Shown: positions 50,050-60,242 of the stretch, in pieces
Position numbering within the stretch: the stretch's first letter is position 1
How the letters are laid out: every line of letters starts with the position of its first letter
Origin: Tolypeutes matacus
Lineage: Eukaryota > Chordata > Mammalia > Cingulata > Chlamyphoridae
Reading direction: 5' to 3'
Assembly: GCA_026826555.1 (NCBI GenBank)
Contig: JAKSZT010053928.1
Span: forward strand, 38,609,709-38,673,708
DNA: 64,000 bases
Position numbers and translations under genes: made by a program
The notes under the pieces: model-generated
What the model saw: the letters and a program-made list of their open reading frames with translations, nothing else
Databases searched by the model: none
Told to the model about the DNA's origin: nothing

Positions 50050-50488
50050 TGTGGAAGAATGAATTATGTTCCTCAATTTAGGTATGTTCTTAATCTATGA
50101 AGAACTCATTGTAAATAGGATCTCTTGAAGATGTTATTTTACTTTTGGTGTGGTCCAACTGCTTATAAATGGCTACAGTAATTACTGTAATTACTGTAGC
50201 CATTTATAAGCAAGACAAATTCAGATGGAGTGGTAGAAAGCCACGGGGAGGAGCCAGAAGCCGGAAGTCAACAGAACCCAGAAGGGAAAGGAGAGGATGT
50301 TGCCATGTGACATGAGACAGGACATACAAGCCAAGGAACCCCAAGGAATGCAACAGCCTGTCCAGAATGCTACCAACCCTGGAAGAAAGTAAACCTTTCA
50401 GCCCCCAAAACCATGAGACAATAAATTCCCATGTTTAAGCCAACTCATTGTGTGGTATTTGTCATAGCAGCCTGGTAAGCTAAGAACA
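50050..50488 (+). mobile_element. MLT1-like solo LTR, sense
   Basis: TG start, CA end and AATAAA (50420-50425). Typical sense MLT1 order: 'gaactcattgtaaatagg', 'ggaggagccagaagccggaa', 'ccctggaagaaagtaaacct', 'atgagacaataaattcccat', 'ccaactcattgtgtggta'. A perfect palindrome (50161-50211) replaces the expected sequence in its first third. TSD is not clear. Confidence 0.7.
50161..50211. repeat. Perfect 51-bp palindrome
   Basis: Left arm 50161-50185 (starts gcttataaatggctacag) and right arm 50187-50211 are exact reverse complements of 25 bp around a single T at 50186. The right arm plus the following 'caagacaaattcag' fits the normal LTR order ('cttataagcagaggaaattc'), so the left arm is an inverted copy that replaced LTR sequence. 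Confidence 0.95.
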
Positions 50489-51114
50489 TCTTCTTTCCAT
50501 TATATTTTCTAACTGGTTATTTCTGTACATGATAGAGCTGTTGCTTCTGATATATTTATTCATTGCCTACCATCTTACTGTACTCTTAATAGATTTTCAG
50601 AAGATTCCATGAAATTCTCAGATATCTTGTCACAGAAAATAATAAATTTGGGGACAATTAATTGTTCCTTGTTTAAATTTTTAGGCTATAATGCAGAAAT
50701 TAAATTGTTTTGTTCTTTATAAGTTAGAATGGTTGAAAATGTGAGCTTTTTAATAGTTAAGAGATTTAAGAAAAGAGAGATTAAGTGTAAAGTAAATAGA
50801 CAAGAAGCTATTGCTGTGGCTTAGGGGTGATCAGATTTGATAACCCAAGTGCTGGGCATCTGATACTGAGTCACCTTCAATCAGAATGGACATCTGACTA
50901 TTTCGATCCTTTCCTAGATGGTACTCTCTACTTGTGCATATAAGCCCTGATGTGAGATTTGTTAATAACCTTACATAATCTGAGGAAATAAAAATAAATG
51001 CCTATATCTGAAATATATTTTATATATATTTTTAATATCTTTATTGATATATTTATTGATGTGCTTATTCCTGCTCATTTGATTCATTTCTTTCAAGATA
51101 TACTCCTGATCTAC
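50489..51114. other. Unassigned AT-rich sequence
   Basis: No gene or named repeat; the AT content rises near 51000-51060. Confidence 0.35.
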
Positions 51115-51246
51115 ATATTAAAAAACTTTTTTGGGGGATGTAATTCACATAACACAAAATTCACATATTTAATGTGTACAATTCAATGGCTTTTAGTATA
51201 TTCACAGAATTGTACAACTATCACCATAACTGTTTTAGAACATTTT
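51115..51246 (-). mobile_element. Outer L1, 3'UTR segment, antisense
   Basis: 'atgtaattcacataacacaa', 'gtgtacaattcaatggcttt', 'gtacaactatcaccataact', 'ttttagaacatttt': antisense L1M-type 3'UTR. Its continuation is found 10.3 kb away at 61552, where the text resumes with 'tagaacatttt' and 'aatcactcctaagagaaa'. Confidence 0.8.
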
Positions 51247-51876
51247 TTGTATTTCTATAAACTTTCTTTTATTTTTAAAATATGTGCAGTTATAGGTTTA
51301 CAGTTTACAGAGAAATCTTGCAGATCGTACAGAGTTTCCATACAACCCCTTCCATAAATGACCCCTACAAACTCAAGTTTCCCCATTAACATTTTGCATT
51401 AGTGTGATACCTTTGTTACATTTGATAAAACAGTGTTATTTTAATTATACTATTAAATGTCCATAATTTATATAACGGTTCTTTCTGTGTTATACAGCAA
51501 TGTGGTCTTTTTTTTTAAAAATGTTTTATTCTGGCAGCATCTATACAATAAAAAAGATGCCATTTTATCAACTTTCAATTTTACAATTCAGTGGTGTTAA
51601 TTATATTCACAATGTTGTGCTACCATCACCACAATCCATTCCTAAACCTTTTCCATCACCCCAACAGAAACTCCATACCAATTCACATTAACTCCCCAGT
51701 TGCCACCTCTAACTGATCTCTGGTAATTTGTATTATAGTTTCTGAAATTATGAATTTGTATATTCTAATTATTTCATATGAGTAAGATCATATAATATTT
51801 GTACTTTTCTGTCTGGTTTATTTCATTCAACATGATGTCTTCAAGGTTTTTCCCTATTGTCACAGGTGTCAGAACT

Positions 51877-52146
51877 TCATTCTTTTTTATGGCTAAATAA
51901 TATTCTGTTGTATATATACCATATTTTGGTGATCCTTTCATCTGTTGATGGACATTTGTGTTGCTTCCACCTTTTAGCAATTGTGAATAATGTTGCCATG
52001 CATGTCAGTATGCAAATATCTGTCCAATTTCCTGCTTTAAATTCTTTGGGGTATATTCCTAAAATTGGGATTCCTGGGTCATATGGTAATTCTGTACTAA
52101 CCCTTCGGAGGAACCACCAACATGTTTTCCACAGCAGCTGTACCAT
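51877..52146 (-). pseudogene. L1 ORF2 C-terminal remnant (inner L1)
   Basis: 89 open codons with 'VQLLWKTCWWFLRRV', 'ELPYDPGIPILGIYPKE' and 'KCPSTDERITKIWYIYN', the conserved C-terminal part of ORF2p. The overlapping frame at 51774-51980 is the same coding region after a frameshift. The frame upstream is cut by the LTR at 52204. Confidence 0.85.
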
Positions 52147-52203
52147 TTCACATTCACACCAAAAATGTAAATGTTCTTATTTCTCCACGTCCTCTCCAAC
52201 ACT

Positions 52204-52634
52204 TGTTTTTGCTTTGACTTTCTAAAGGGTATTTATTTGGAATAAAAGATTACAGTGTCAAAGCCATAAAAAGTCCAACTCAAGGTTGCTTTCTCACCAA
52301 AATCAGTTGCCACGTGTTGAAGTAATATGGTCACCGATTTCTGGCTGTTCTCTGCCTTCCCCTCGGGCTTCCTCTTCCTCTTAAGGCTCCACTGCTTTGC
52401 TTCTTCCCATCTTCAGCTGCAGGCTAGCATAGGGCTTCTTATATCAGTCACGGCTGTTCTGCCCAATCTCAGCTGTAAGCTTTTAGGCAAAATGACTATC
52501 TATTCTCAGGGCTTCAGCTGTTTAAGCCTTCTTTCTGTCACATGGCCAGATCAAAAATGACAGAGCTCTCTCTTCCTGCCTGTCTTTCTGTATGAGTATC
52601 TGTTTATATCAGACTTACCAAGGGGATGGGGACA
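52204..52634 (-). mobile_element. MLT1-like solo LTR nested in L1 ORF2, antisense
   Basis: TG start, CA end and 5-bp TSD acact (52199-52203, 52635-52639) inside ORF2. Internal order 'tttatttggaataaaagatt', 'cataaaaagtccaac', then a pyrimidine-rich middle, fits the antisense LTR at 4599-5204. The 14 bp 'caacacttgttttt' seen on both sides is the 5-bp TSD extended by chance, because both the LTR and the L1 continue with TGTTTTT. Confidence 0.7.
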
Positions 52635-52995
52635 ACACTTGTTTTTATTAATTTTTGAATCATAACCATTATACTGAGTGTGAAATATCTCATTGTGGCT
52701 TTTTCATTTCCCTAATGGCTAATGATGTTGAGCAGCTTTTCATGTGCTTATTGGCCATTGTATTTCTTCTTTGTAGAAATGTCTATTCAAGTCTTTTACC
52801 CATTTCTTAACTGGGTTGTTTGTATTTTTGTTGCTCAGTTGTAGGATTTCTTCATATATTCTGGGTATTCTGGGTATTAAACATGTATCATTTCCAAATA
52901 TGTTCTCCCATTGTGTAGGATTTTCTATTTACTTTCTTGATAAAGTATTTTGATATACAAAATTTATAATTTTGATGAAATCTTATTTATCTATT

Positions 52996-55082
52996 GATTC
53001 AGTTGGATACAACTTAACTAAAAATAATATCTTCAAAAGGTTTTATTTACCAATGGATTCATATCCACAGGATCAGAAGTTAGAATCTGAACATGCCTTT
53101 TATGAGGTCATAATTCAATTCTCAACAGTCAGCCCTCTCGTAATTCAACTCTCAACAGTCAGCCCTCTTTACCCCAAAAAGACATGTTCTTTCCATATGC
53201 AAGATACATTCATTCTGTCATAACATCCCCAAAGCCTTAAGCCATTTTTGAATAATATTGAGTCCAAAGTCTCATCAAAATCAATCATGGATATGGTTTG
53301 TACTGAGGGAAAATTCCTTTGTCTGATGGACTTGTGAAACCTACAAAACAATTATTTGATTCCAATATAAAATGGTGGAATGGGTATAGGATAAGCATTC
53401 CCATTCCAGAATGGACATATTAGAAGGAAAACAAGAGTCATAAACAAGTCCAAAGTGAAGTAAGGCAAACTCCATTAGATTTCAATATCAGAGAATCATC
53501 TGTGGATGGATCTTGTGTCCTTCAAACCTGCTGGAGTGGCAGCCCTATACTTTAGAAGTACTTGCACAGAGGCCATGCTCTTCCTAAATGTTAGCTGTAG
53601 GCTCCACCCTCTCTGAGCATCAGAAATAAGCCAGGCTTTCCACAAACATTGGGGCATAAGATCCACCCTCTCTGAGATTTGGAGAGGAGGCACTCTCCCA
53701 CAAGGAGAGGACACAAGGCCTGCCCCTTCTAAGCATCAGGGCAGATGAACTGCCTGCTCCAAATACATGGGTGACCTACACTTTCCACACACATGGGTGG
53801 ACCTGCTTTCTTGGCCAGAGGTCCAGATCTCAGATTCCGTGGTTCTGTCCTTGAAGTCATTCTTCCTTCACTTTGTCCCTTCTCTGTTCCTTTCAGGCAT
53901 TGCTTCTGTTCATACAAATTTTAAGATAACCTTGTTGTCTTTGTTTTCAGTTTCAGGGGGATTCAAAGCATCACAAAAAGGAACTTCCCACAGATTCTTC
54001 TTGAGTAGCTGCATTTCCAATCCTGACTTCCACTACAGTGGCTGACTAGGTCTGTGTTCAGTTACATCCTCTTTAGCAAAGTCATTGAGTTAAAACCTTA
54101 CATCCCTGTCCTCTGTGGACTTCCTGAAAGCTCATGGAAGTCCCTGATAGAGCCACTTCTGGCCCTAGTATCAGAGCATACTACCTGGATAGGATAAGAA
54201 TTTTCAAAATCATCAATTTCTGGTTTTTTGAGCTTAAGAGTTCTCAACTTATGCCTTTGCTCTCTCATTTTACTTTCGGCTGTAAGTAGAAATAGATTGC
54301 ATCTTCCATAATTAGGTTGGAAATCTCCTTGTCAAAATTGCTTACAAGTTCTTCCTTACATCCATCATCAGAGCACAATTACACCAAGTTCTCTGCCACT
54401 TTATAGCAAGGTTCACCTTTCTTCCAATGCTCAATGACATATTTGTCATTTCCTGCTAAGGCCTCATCAGAGGTAATTTTAACATCCATATTTCTAACAA
54501 TAGTTCCTTCAAAGTAATCTAGGATTTTTCTATCAAACACCTCATAATTCTTCCAGCCTCTACCAATTAACCAATTCAATTCCATTTTTCACATTTTTAG
54601 TTATTTATAATAGCAGCTCCTCACTTTCTAGTACCAAAAACTGTTTTAGTCTCTTAGCTGCTAAAACAAATATCATACAGTGGGTTGGCTTAAGAGCAGG
54701 AATTTATTGACTCACAATTTTGAGGCTAGGAGAAATAAAAAAATTTAGACATCACCAAGGAAATACTTTCTCTCTGAAACCTGGGGCTGGCTGCCAGTGA
54801 TCCTTGGGTTTTGACCTTTCAATCACATGGCAATGCACATGGCAGCATCTTTTCTTTTCTATTCTGGGCTCTGCTGACTTATTTGCCTATGACTTTTCAC
54901 TTTTTCCCTGTGATCTTCTCTGTAAGGCCTTCAACAATAAGATTAAGACCCATCCTGGTTCAGTTGGCCACACCTTAACTAAAAATAACATCTTCAAAAG
55001 GTCCTATTACAAATGGATTCATATCACAGAACATGGGACTGGGACATGAACATACCTTCTTGGGGACATGATTCAGACCCCA
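52996..55082 (-). mobile_element. MaLR (ERVL-MaLR) provirus remnant, antisense
   Basis: Order on plus: truncated LTR (about 52996-53127), internal region (about 53128-54641), full LTR (54642-55082). The two LTRs share 'ttcagttgg', 'cttaactaaaaataa' and 'tggattcatat' phrases. The right LTR abuts 'tagtaccaaaaac', the usual MaLR junction. The left (3') LTR lacks about 300 bp next to the L1, so a deletion removed that junction. A 30-bp unit is tandemly duplicated at 53111-53170. It sits in the L1 ORF2 reverse transcriptase region. It has no pol or env features, as is normal for MaLRs. Confidence 0.65.
54379..54585 (-). pseudogene. MaLR internal-region reading frame remnant
   Basis: 68 open codons next to the 5' LTR of the antisense MaLR, in the position where MaLR internal sequences keep a degraded gag-like frame. 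A Trp-Leu-Ile-Gly-Arg-Gly-Trp stretch is readable. The frame is otherwise full of stops on either side; it is an old endogenous retroelement relic with no expected product. Confidence 0.4.
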
Positions 55083-56019
55083 ATATTTATTGTTTCTTTT
55101 ATTGTTTGTACTTTAGGTATAAAGTCTAAGAAATCATTGCCTCATAGTATTAATATCTATGATATTTCCCTATGTTTTCTTCTAGGAGTTTTAAAGTTTT
55201 GGTTCTTATATTTAGGACTTTGTTCAATTTTAAGTTAGTTTTTATGTATGGTGTGAGGTAGGGGTCCACCTTCCTTATTTTGCATATGGATATCCAGGTT
55301 CCCCATGTCATTTTTTGAAGAGACTATTGTTTCCTCATTCAGTGGGCTTGACACCCATGTCAAAAAGCAATTGTCCATGGATGCGAGGGTTTATTTCTGA
55401 ATTCCCAGTTCAATTCCTTTGGTTTATATGTCTGTCCATGTGCCAGTACCACACTGTTTTGATTATAGTAGCTTTGTAAAAAAAAAAAAAAAATTAATTT
55501 GGAAGTGAGTCTTCCAACTTCATTCTTGATTAATTACTCTGGCTAGAACTTCCAGTAAGTACAATGTTGAATGACATTGGTGACAGTGGACATCCTTGTC
55601 TTGTTCTTAATCTTAGGAGGAAATGTTTCAGTCTTTTACCTTTCAGTATGATGCTGCTGGTGGGCTGTTCATATATGCTATTTGTCATGGTGAGGAAATT
55701 TCCTTCTACTCCTAGTTTTCTGTGTATTTTTAATCAAGAAAGGGTGCTGGGTTTGGTGAAATACTTTTTCTGCATCCATTGAAATGATTGTACATTTCCC
55801 CCCCTTCATTCTGTTAATGTAGTGTATTTTACTAATTGATTTTCCTATGTTGAATCACCGTTGCATACCTGGGAAAAATTAATTGAACATGGTGTATAAT
55901 TGTTACAATGTGCTATTGGATTTGATTTGTTAGTTTGTTGAGGATTTTTGCATCTATAGTTATGATGGATATTGGTGTGAAATTTTCTTTTCTAGTGATA
56001 TCTTCACCTGGCTTTGGTA

Positions 56020-56301
56020 TTATAGTGATGCTAGCCTCATAGAATGAGTTAGGAACTGTTCCCTCCTCCTCATTTTTAAAAAGAGTTTAAGCAGGATTAG
56101 TATTAATTCTTCTTGAAAGGTTTGATAAAATGCCCCAGGGAAGACATCTGGACTTGGGTTTTTCTTTGCTGGAAGGTTTTGAATTACAGATTCAATCTTT
56201 TTACTTGCTATTGATCTGTTTTGCTCTTTGATATTTCCTTGAGTTAGTATAGATAGTTTGTGTGTTTCTAGGCACTTTTCCATTTCTTCTAGGTTATCCA
56301 A
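56020..56301 (-). pseudogene. L1 ORF2 reverse transcriptase N-terminal remnant (inner L1)
   Basis: Contains 'IESVIQNLPAKKNPSPDVFP' and 'FYQTF', the region just before the L1 RT finger domain (usually 'LPTKKSPGPDGF.GEFYQTF'). It ends at the family R insertion on its upstream side (56327). Confidence 0.8.
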
Positions 56302-56326
56302 TTTTTGGCATGCAATTGTTCATAGT

Positions 56327-57491
56327 TTATTTATTTTTTAAAAGATACTTAGAATATACAAATGTCACATAAAAAATATAGAGGATTCCCATATGCCCCA
56401 CTCCCCACACCTCCCACATTTTCCCAATTGAAAACATCCTTCATTATTGAGGTACATTCATTGTAATTGATGAACACATTTTGGAGCATTGACACTAAGC
56501 ATGGATTAAAGTTTACATTGTAGTTTACTCTCTCTCCCACCCAATTCTGTAGGTTATGACAAGATTTATAATGGCCTGTATCTGTTGTTGCAAGGTCATT
56601 CAGGACAATTCCCAAGTCCCAAAAACGCCTCTGTATTGCACCTGTTTCTCCCTCTCTGTGCCCTCAGAACCTCCAGTGGCCACTATCTCCACATCAATGA
56701 TATAATTTCTTCCATTGCTAGAATCACAATGAGTCTATAGTGGAATACCAGTAAGTCTACTTAAGTCCATAGTTCATTTCCCAATTTTGAGGATTCTGGG
56801 ATGGTGATGTCCACTCCACCTCTAATTGAGAGGGGACTGTGATCCCATAATGCTGATGGATGGGACTCTCTTGCTTGCAGTTGTAGCTTCTCTCAGTTCT
56901 TTGGTATGGTAGTTGTTCATCATCACCTCCATGTTAGTTGTCCTTAGGTGAAACCAATGAACTGGAGTATAGGTGTTGCAACTCCAGTGACATTTAGGGC
57001 CCAGCTGGCACATGGACAGCTCAAAGATTTAAGTCTCTTGGGCGTATACCTACCAACTCTAGTACTAATTATAAGTTCAAATAGAAGGACAGAAGAGCCA
57101 TGTGTAGGGAAACCACAACTGAGTCCAGCTCTGTTACTTTGGGGAGCGTAAATTCCAAAGTAGGGCCCACTGTCGGGGCACCAAACTCCTGAGCTGTTTG
57201 CCCTGCCTTTAGTATCTGGATGTCTCTGGAGCCCTAGGAGCCCTGCTATTTGGGGTCATATCTACTTTGGCAGTCAAAGAGATCCTGCTGAGATGTGCAT
57301 AAGCGTAACCTCTGGAATGACCTCCCAACTAACTTTGAAGTCTCTTTGCCATATAAACTCATTTGTCTTTATCTTTTCCTCCTTTTGGTTAAGGTCTTTT
57401 TCCAGTTGCATTGCTAGTTGGTGCTTGATAGTAATCCCTTGGTGCCAGGGAGGCTCATCCCCAGGAGTCATGTCCCACTCTGGAGGGAAGG
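56327..57491 (-). mobile_element. Family R retroposon copy 3, antisense, nested in L1 ORF2
   Basis: Splits the L1 phrase 'caattgttcatagt' / 'atcttcttataatc' and is flanked by a short duplication (catagt 56321-56326 and 57492-57497). On minus it ends in an A-rich tail (56345-56327). The 3' half is L1-3'UTR-like. The 5' half (57491-57180: 'gagtgggacatgactcctgg', 'gatgagcctccctggcacca') is not L1 ORF2 and is the furthest 5' extent seen among the copies. No ORF. Confidence 0.75.
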
Positions 57492-58073
57492 CATAGTATC
57501 TTCTTATAATCCTCTTTATTTTGTGGGGTCAGTAGTAATTTCCCTACTTTCTTTTGTGATTCTAGTTATTTTTTCCCACTCCCTTTTTTCATTTGTCAGT
57601 CTAGCTAAAGTCGTGTATATTTTATTGATCTTTGCAAAGAAACAACTTTCGGTTTCAGTTATATGTTCTTTTTTTTTTTTTTAATTCCCTATTCCATTTA
57701 CCTCCACTCTAATCTTTGTTATTTCCTTCCCTTCTCTTCACTTTGGATTTAGTTTGCTTTTCTTTCTCTAGTTCCTCAGGGTGTTAGTGTAGCTCTCTTA
57801 TCTGTGATTTTTTTTTTTTTAATGTAAGCATTTAGGCCTATAAATGTCCCTCTCAGCACTGCCTTTGATGCATCCCATAGTTTTGTTATGTTGTGCTTTT
57901 GTTTCTATTCATCTCAAGATATTTCCTAATTTCCTTTGTGATTTCTTCTTTGAGCCATTGTTTACATATATGTTGTTTAATTTCCACATATTTATGAATT
58001 TTCCATTTCTCCATCTGTTATTTATTTCTAGTTTCATTCAGAGAAGTGGTCAGAGAACATACACTGTATGATT

Positions 58074-58421
58074 TCAATATCTTTTGGAACTTGTTTTGTG
58101 ACCTAACATATGGTCTGTCCTGCAGAATAATCTGCATGCACTAGAGAAGAATTTGTATTCTACTGGTCTTGAGTAAAATGTTCTATATATGTATATTAGG
58201 TCTAATCGGTTTATATTATTCAAGTCTTCTATGTTCTTATTGATATTTTGTCTAGATGTTTTGTGCATTATTAAAAATGGTGTATTGAAGTCTCCTACAA
58301 TTAATGTAGAGCCATCTGTTTCTCCCTTTAAATCTGTCAATATTTGCCTCAGATATTTTAGAATTCTTCTGTTAGGTGCATACACATTTATAATTGTCAT
58401 ATTTTCTTGTTGAATTGTCAC
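58074..58421 (-). pseudogene. L1 ORF2 endonuclease remnant (inner L1)
   Basis: 115 open codons with 'IINVYAPN', 'IVGDFNTP' and 'TDHMLGHK', the hallmark blocks of the L1 apurinic-type endonuclease that nicks target DNA. The catalytic Asp and His blocks are readable, but the frame is separated from the rest of ORF2 by stops and by the nested insertions. Confidence 0.85.
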
Positions 58422-59391
58422 TTTTATGAGTGTATAGTGCCTTACTTTGTCCCTTGTAACATTTTTAAAATTAAAGTCTATTTTACATGGTTCCAGTATA
58501 TTAGCTCAGCTCTATTTTGGTTGCTAATTGCATGGTATAATTATTTCCAACTTTTCACTTTCAATCTACTGTCTTTGAATTTAAGGTGAGTCTCTTATAA
58601 CAGTATATTGTTGTGTGTAACTTTTTTATCCATTCTATATACCTCTGCCTTTTGACTGGAGAGGTTACTCTTTATACATTTAAAAATTCTGATAATCTAA
58701 GTCTTATTCCTCTCATTTTGCTAATTGATATATCTAAGTCTTATGCACACTTTGTCCCTCAATTCTTCCATTTAATGGCTACTTTCATATTTATTTGATT
58801 TTCATGTAGTGTGCCTTTTTAGTCCCTTCTCATTTCTTTCTGTATATACTTTTCAAATATTTTATTTGTGGCTATGATGGGGCTTAAATTTAGCATTTCA
58901 AATCTATAACAATCACATTTGAATTGATACCAAATTAACTTCAGTTGCATACACACTGTTCCTATCCCCCTATCCCCCCTACACACTTTTTGATTATACT
59001 TGGTACAAATTATATCTTTATACATTGTATACCCAAAATCATAGATTTATCATTACTTTTTTTTTTTAAGAAATTTTTTATTTAGTTTATCCATTTTAAA
59101 CCACCCCCTTCCCCATTTGCTGTTTTGTGTCCATTCGCTGGGCAATTCTCTGTGTCTGTTTCCTGCCATCTCTTCTCATCCTCCTCCTCCAGTCTTCACC
59201 AGGATTCGATCCTGGGGACCTCCAATGTAGGAGAGAGGTGTCCTGCCACCTGCGCCACCTTGGTTCCTGGTTTTCGGAGCATCTTGTCTTGTCTCCCCCC
59301 TGTGTCTCTCTCCTGTTACGTCATCATCTTGCTGCATGGCTCTCGGGGCCTGGCGGCTCAATGGCACACCGAGCCTGGCAGCCCATGAGGC

Positions 59392-59395
<4 letters not shown>

Positions 59396-59427
<32 letters not shown>
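59396..59427. repeat. (TA)n microsatellite in SINE linker
   Basis: Pure TA repeat running into an assembly gap. Its position matches the A/T-rich linker between the two halves of the related SINE at 8034-8462. Confidence 0.9.
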
Positions 59428-59527
59428 NNNNNNNNNNNNNNNNNNNNNNNNNNNNNNNNNNNNNNNNNNNNNNNNNNNNNNNNNNNNNNNNNNNNNNNNN
59501 NNNNNNNNNNNNNNNNNNNNNNNNNNN
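59428..59527. other. Assembly gap, 100 N
   Basis: Exactly 100 N, a conventional unknown-size gap, placed between a (TA)n run and a T run. Confidence 1.
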
Positions 59528-59987
59528 TTTTTTTTTTTAATTTTACCGGGAGGTCCCGGGGGTCGAACCCAGGTTCTTCCATAAGGCAGATGGATGCCCA
59601 ACCATTTGAGCCACATCTGCACCCCCCATCATTATTTTTTATGCATCTGCATTTTAGAATCTCTTACCAGACACCTGTATTCCTTTCTACTGCTTTGATC
59701 CACAGTCTAGTGCCCTTTACTTTCATTCTGAAAAAGTCCCTAAACTATTCTTTTAAGGCAAGTCTGGTGATGACAAGCTCCCTCAGGTTTTGTGTATCTG
59801 GGAATGCCTTAAACTTTCCCTCATTTTTGAAACAAGTCTCATTGGATATAAAAATCTTGATGGGTAATTTTTTTTCTTACAAACATTTAAATATTTCATT
59901 CCACTGCCTTCTTGTCTCCAAAGTTTCTAATGAGAATTCTGCACTTACTCTTATCAAAGCTTACTTATGCATAGCACATTGCTTTAT

Positions 59988-60242
59988 TCACGAAGCTTGT
60001 AAAACTCTTTCCTTGCTCTTGGCATTAGACAGTTTGACCACAAAGTGTAAGGGTGTAGTTCTCTTTGAGTTTATCTTGTTTGGGGTTCCTTGGGATTCTT
60101 GAATGTGTATATTCATATTTTTGTTAAATTTGGAAAGTTTCTTCCATGCTTTCTTTGAATATTCTTTCTGCCTTTTCTCTCTTTCTTTTCCTTCTAGGAC
60201 TCCCAGAGTGCATATATTTGTACATTTGATGGTATCCCACAT
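59988..60242 (-). pseudogene. L1 ORF1 RRM/C-terminal remnant (inner L1)
   Basis: 84 open codons with 'IKCTNICTLGVLEGKEREK' at the RRM start, 'NIHIQE' and 'RTTPLHFVVKLSNAKSKERV' at the RRM/C-terminal border. It matches the corresponding ORF1 part in the composite at 42.8-43.1 kb. Stops on both sides. Confidence 0.8.

Larger units (their letters stand above)
59062..59627 (-). mobile_element. Two-headed SINE with gap in its linker, antisense
   Basis: On minus: first head at about 59627-59540 ('ggttcgaacccaggt'-type B-box region, reverse strand), then the linker with the N gap and (TA)n (59527-59396), then the second unit (about 59395-59110, with a tRNA-like block near 59200-59265), then the A-rich tail (59080-59062). 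Flanked by 13-bp direct repeats with one mismatch (59049-59061, 59628-59640). Same organisation as 8034-8462. Frames translated across the N run are meaningless. Confidence 0.85.

Noticed and set aside
50161..50211. Palindrome as a transcription terminator or origin
   Set aside because: It interrupts an LTR in mammalian DNA; the LTR context explains it as an inverted duplication, with no sign of function.
52197..52646. A 14-bp target-site duplication around an LTR, which would be odd for a retrovirus
   Set aside because: Placing the TG and CA ends shows a normal 5-bp duplication (acact); the extra identity is chance, since both the LTR and the L1 continue with TGTTTTT.
59127..59622. Long frames (137-148 codons) across the gap
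   Set aside because: They run through 100 N and simple repeat inside a SINE and encode nothing meaningful.
59590..60102. A 170-codon plus-strand frame
   Set aside because: It is the reverse strand of L1 ORF1 and inter-ORF sequence; the real, broken coding direction is minus.
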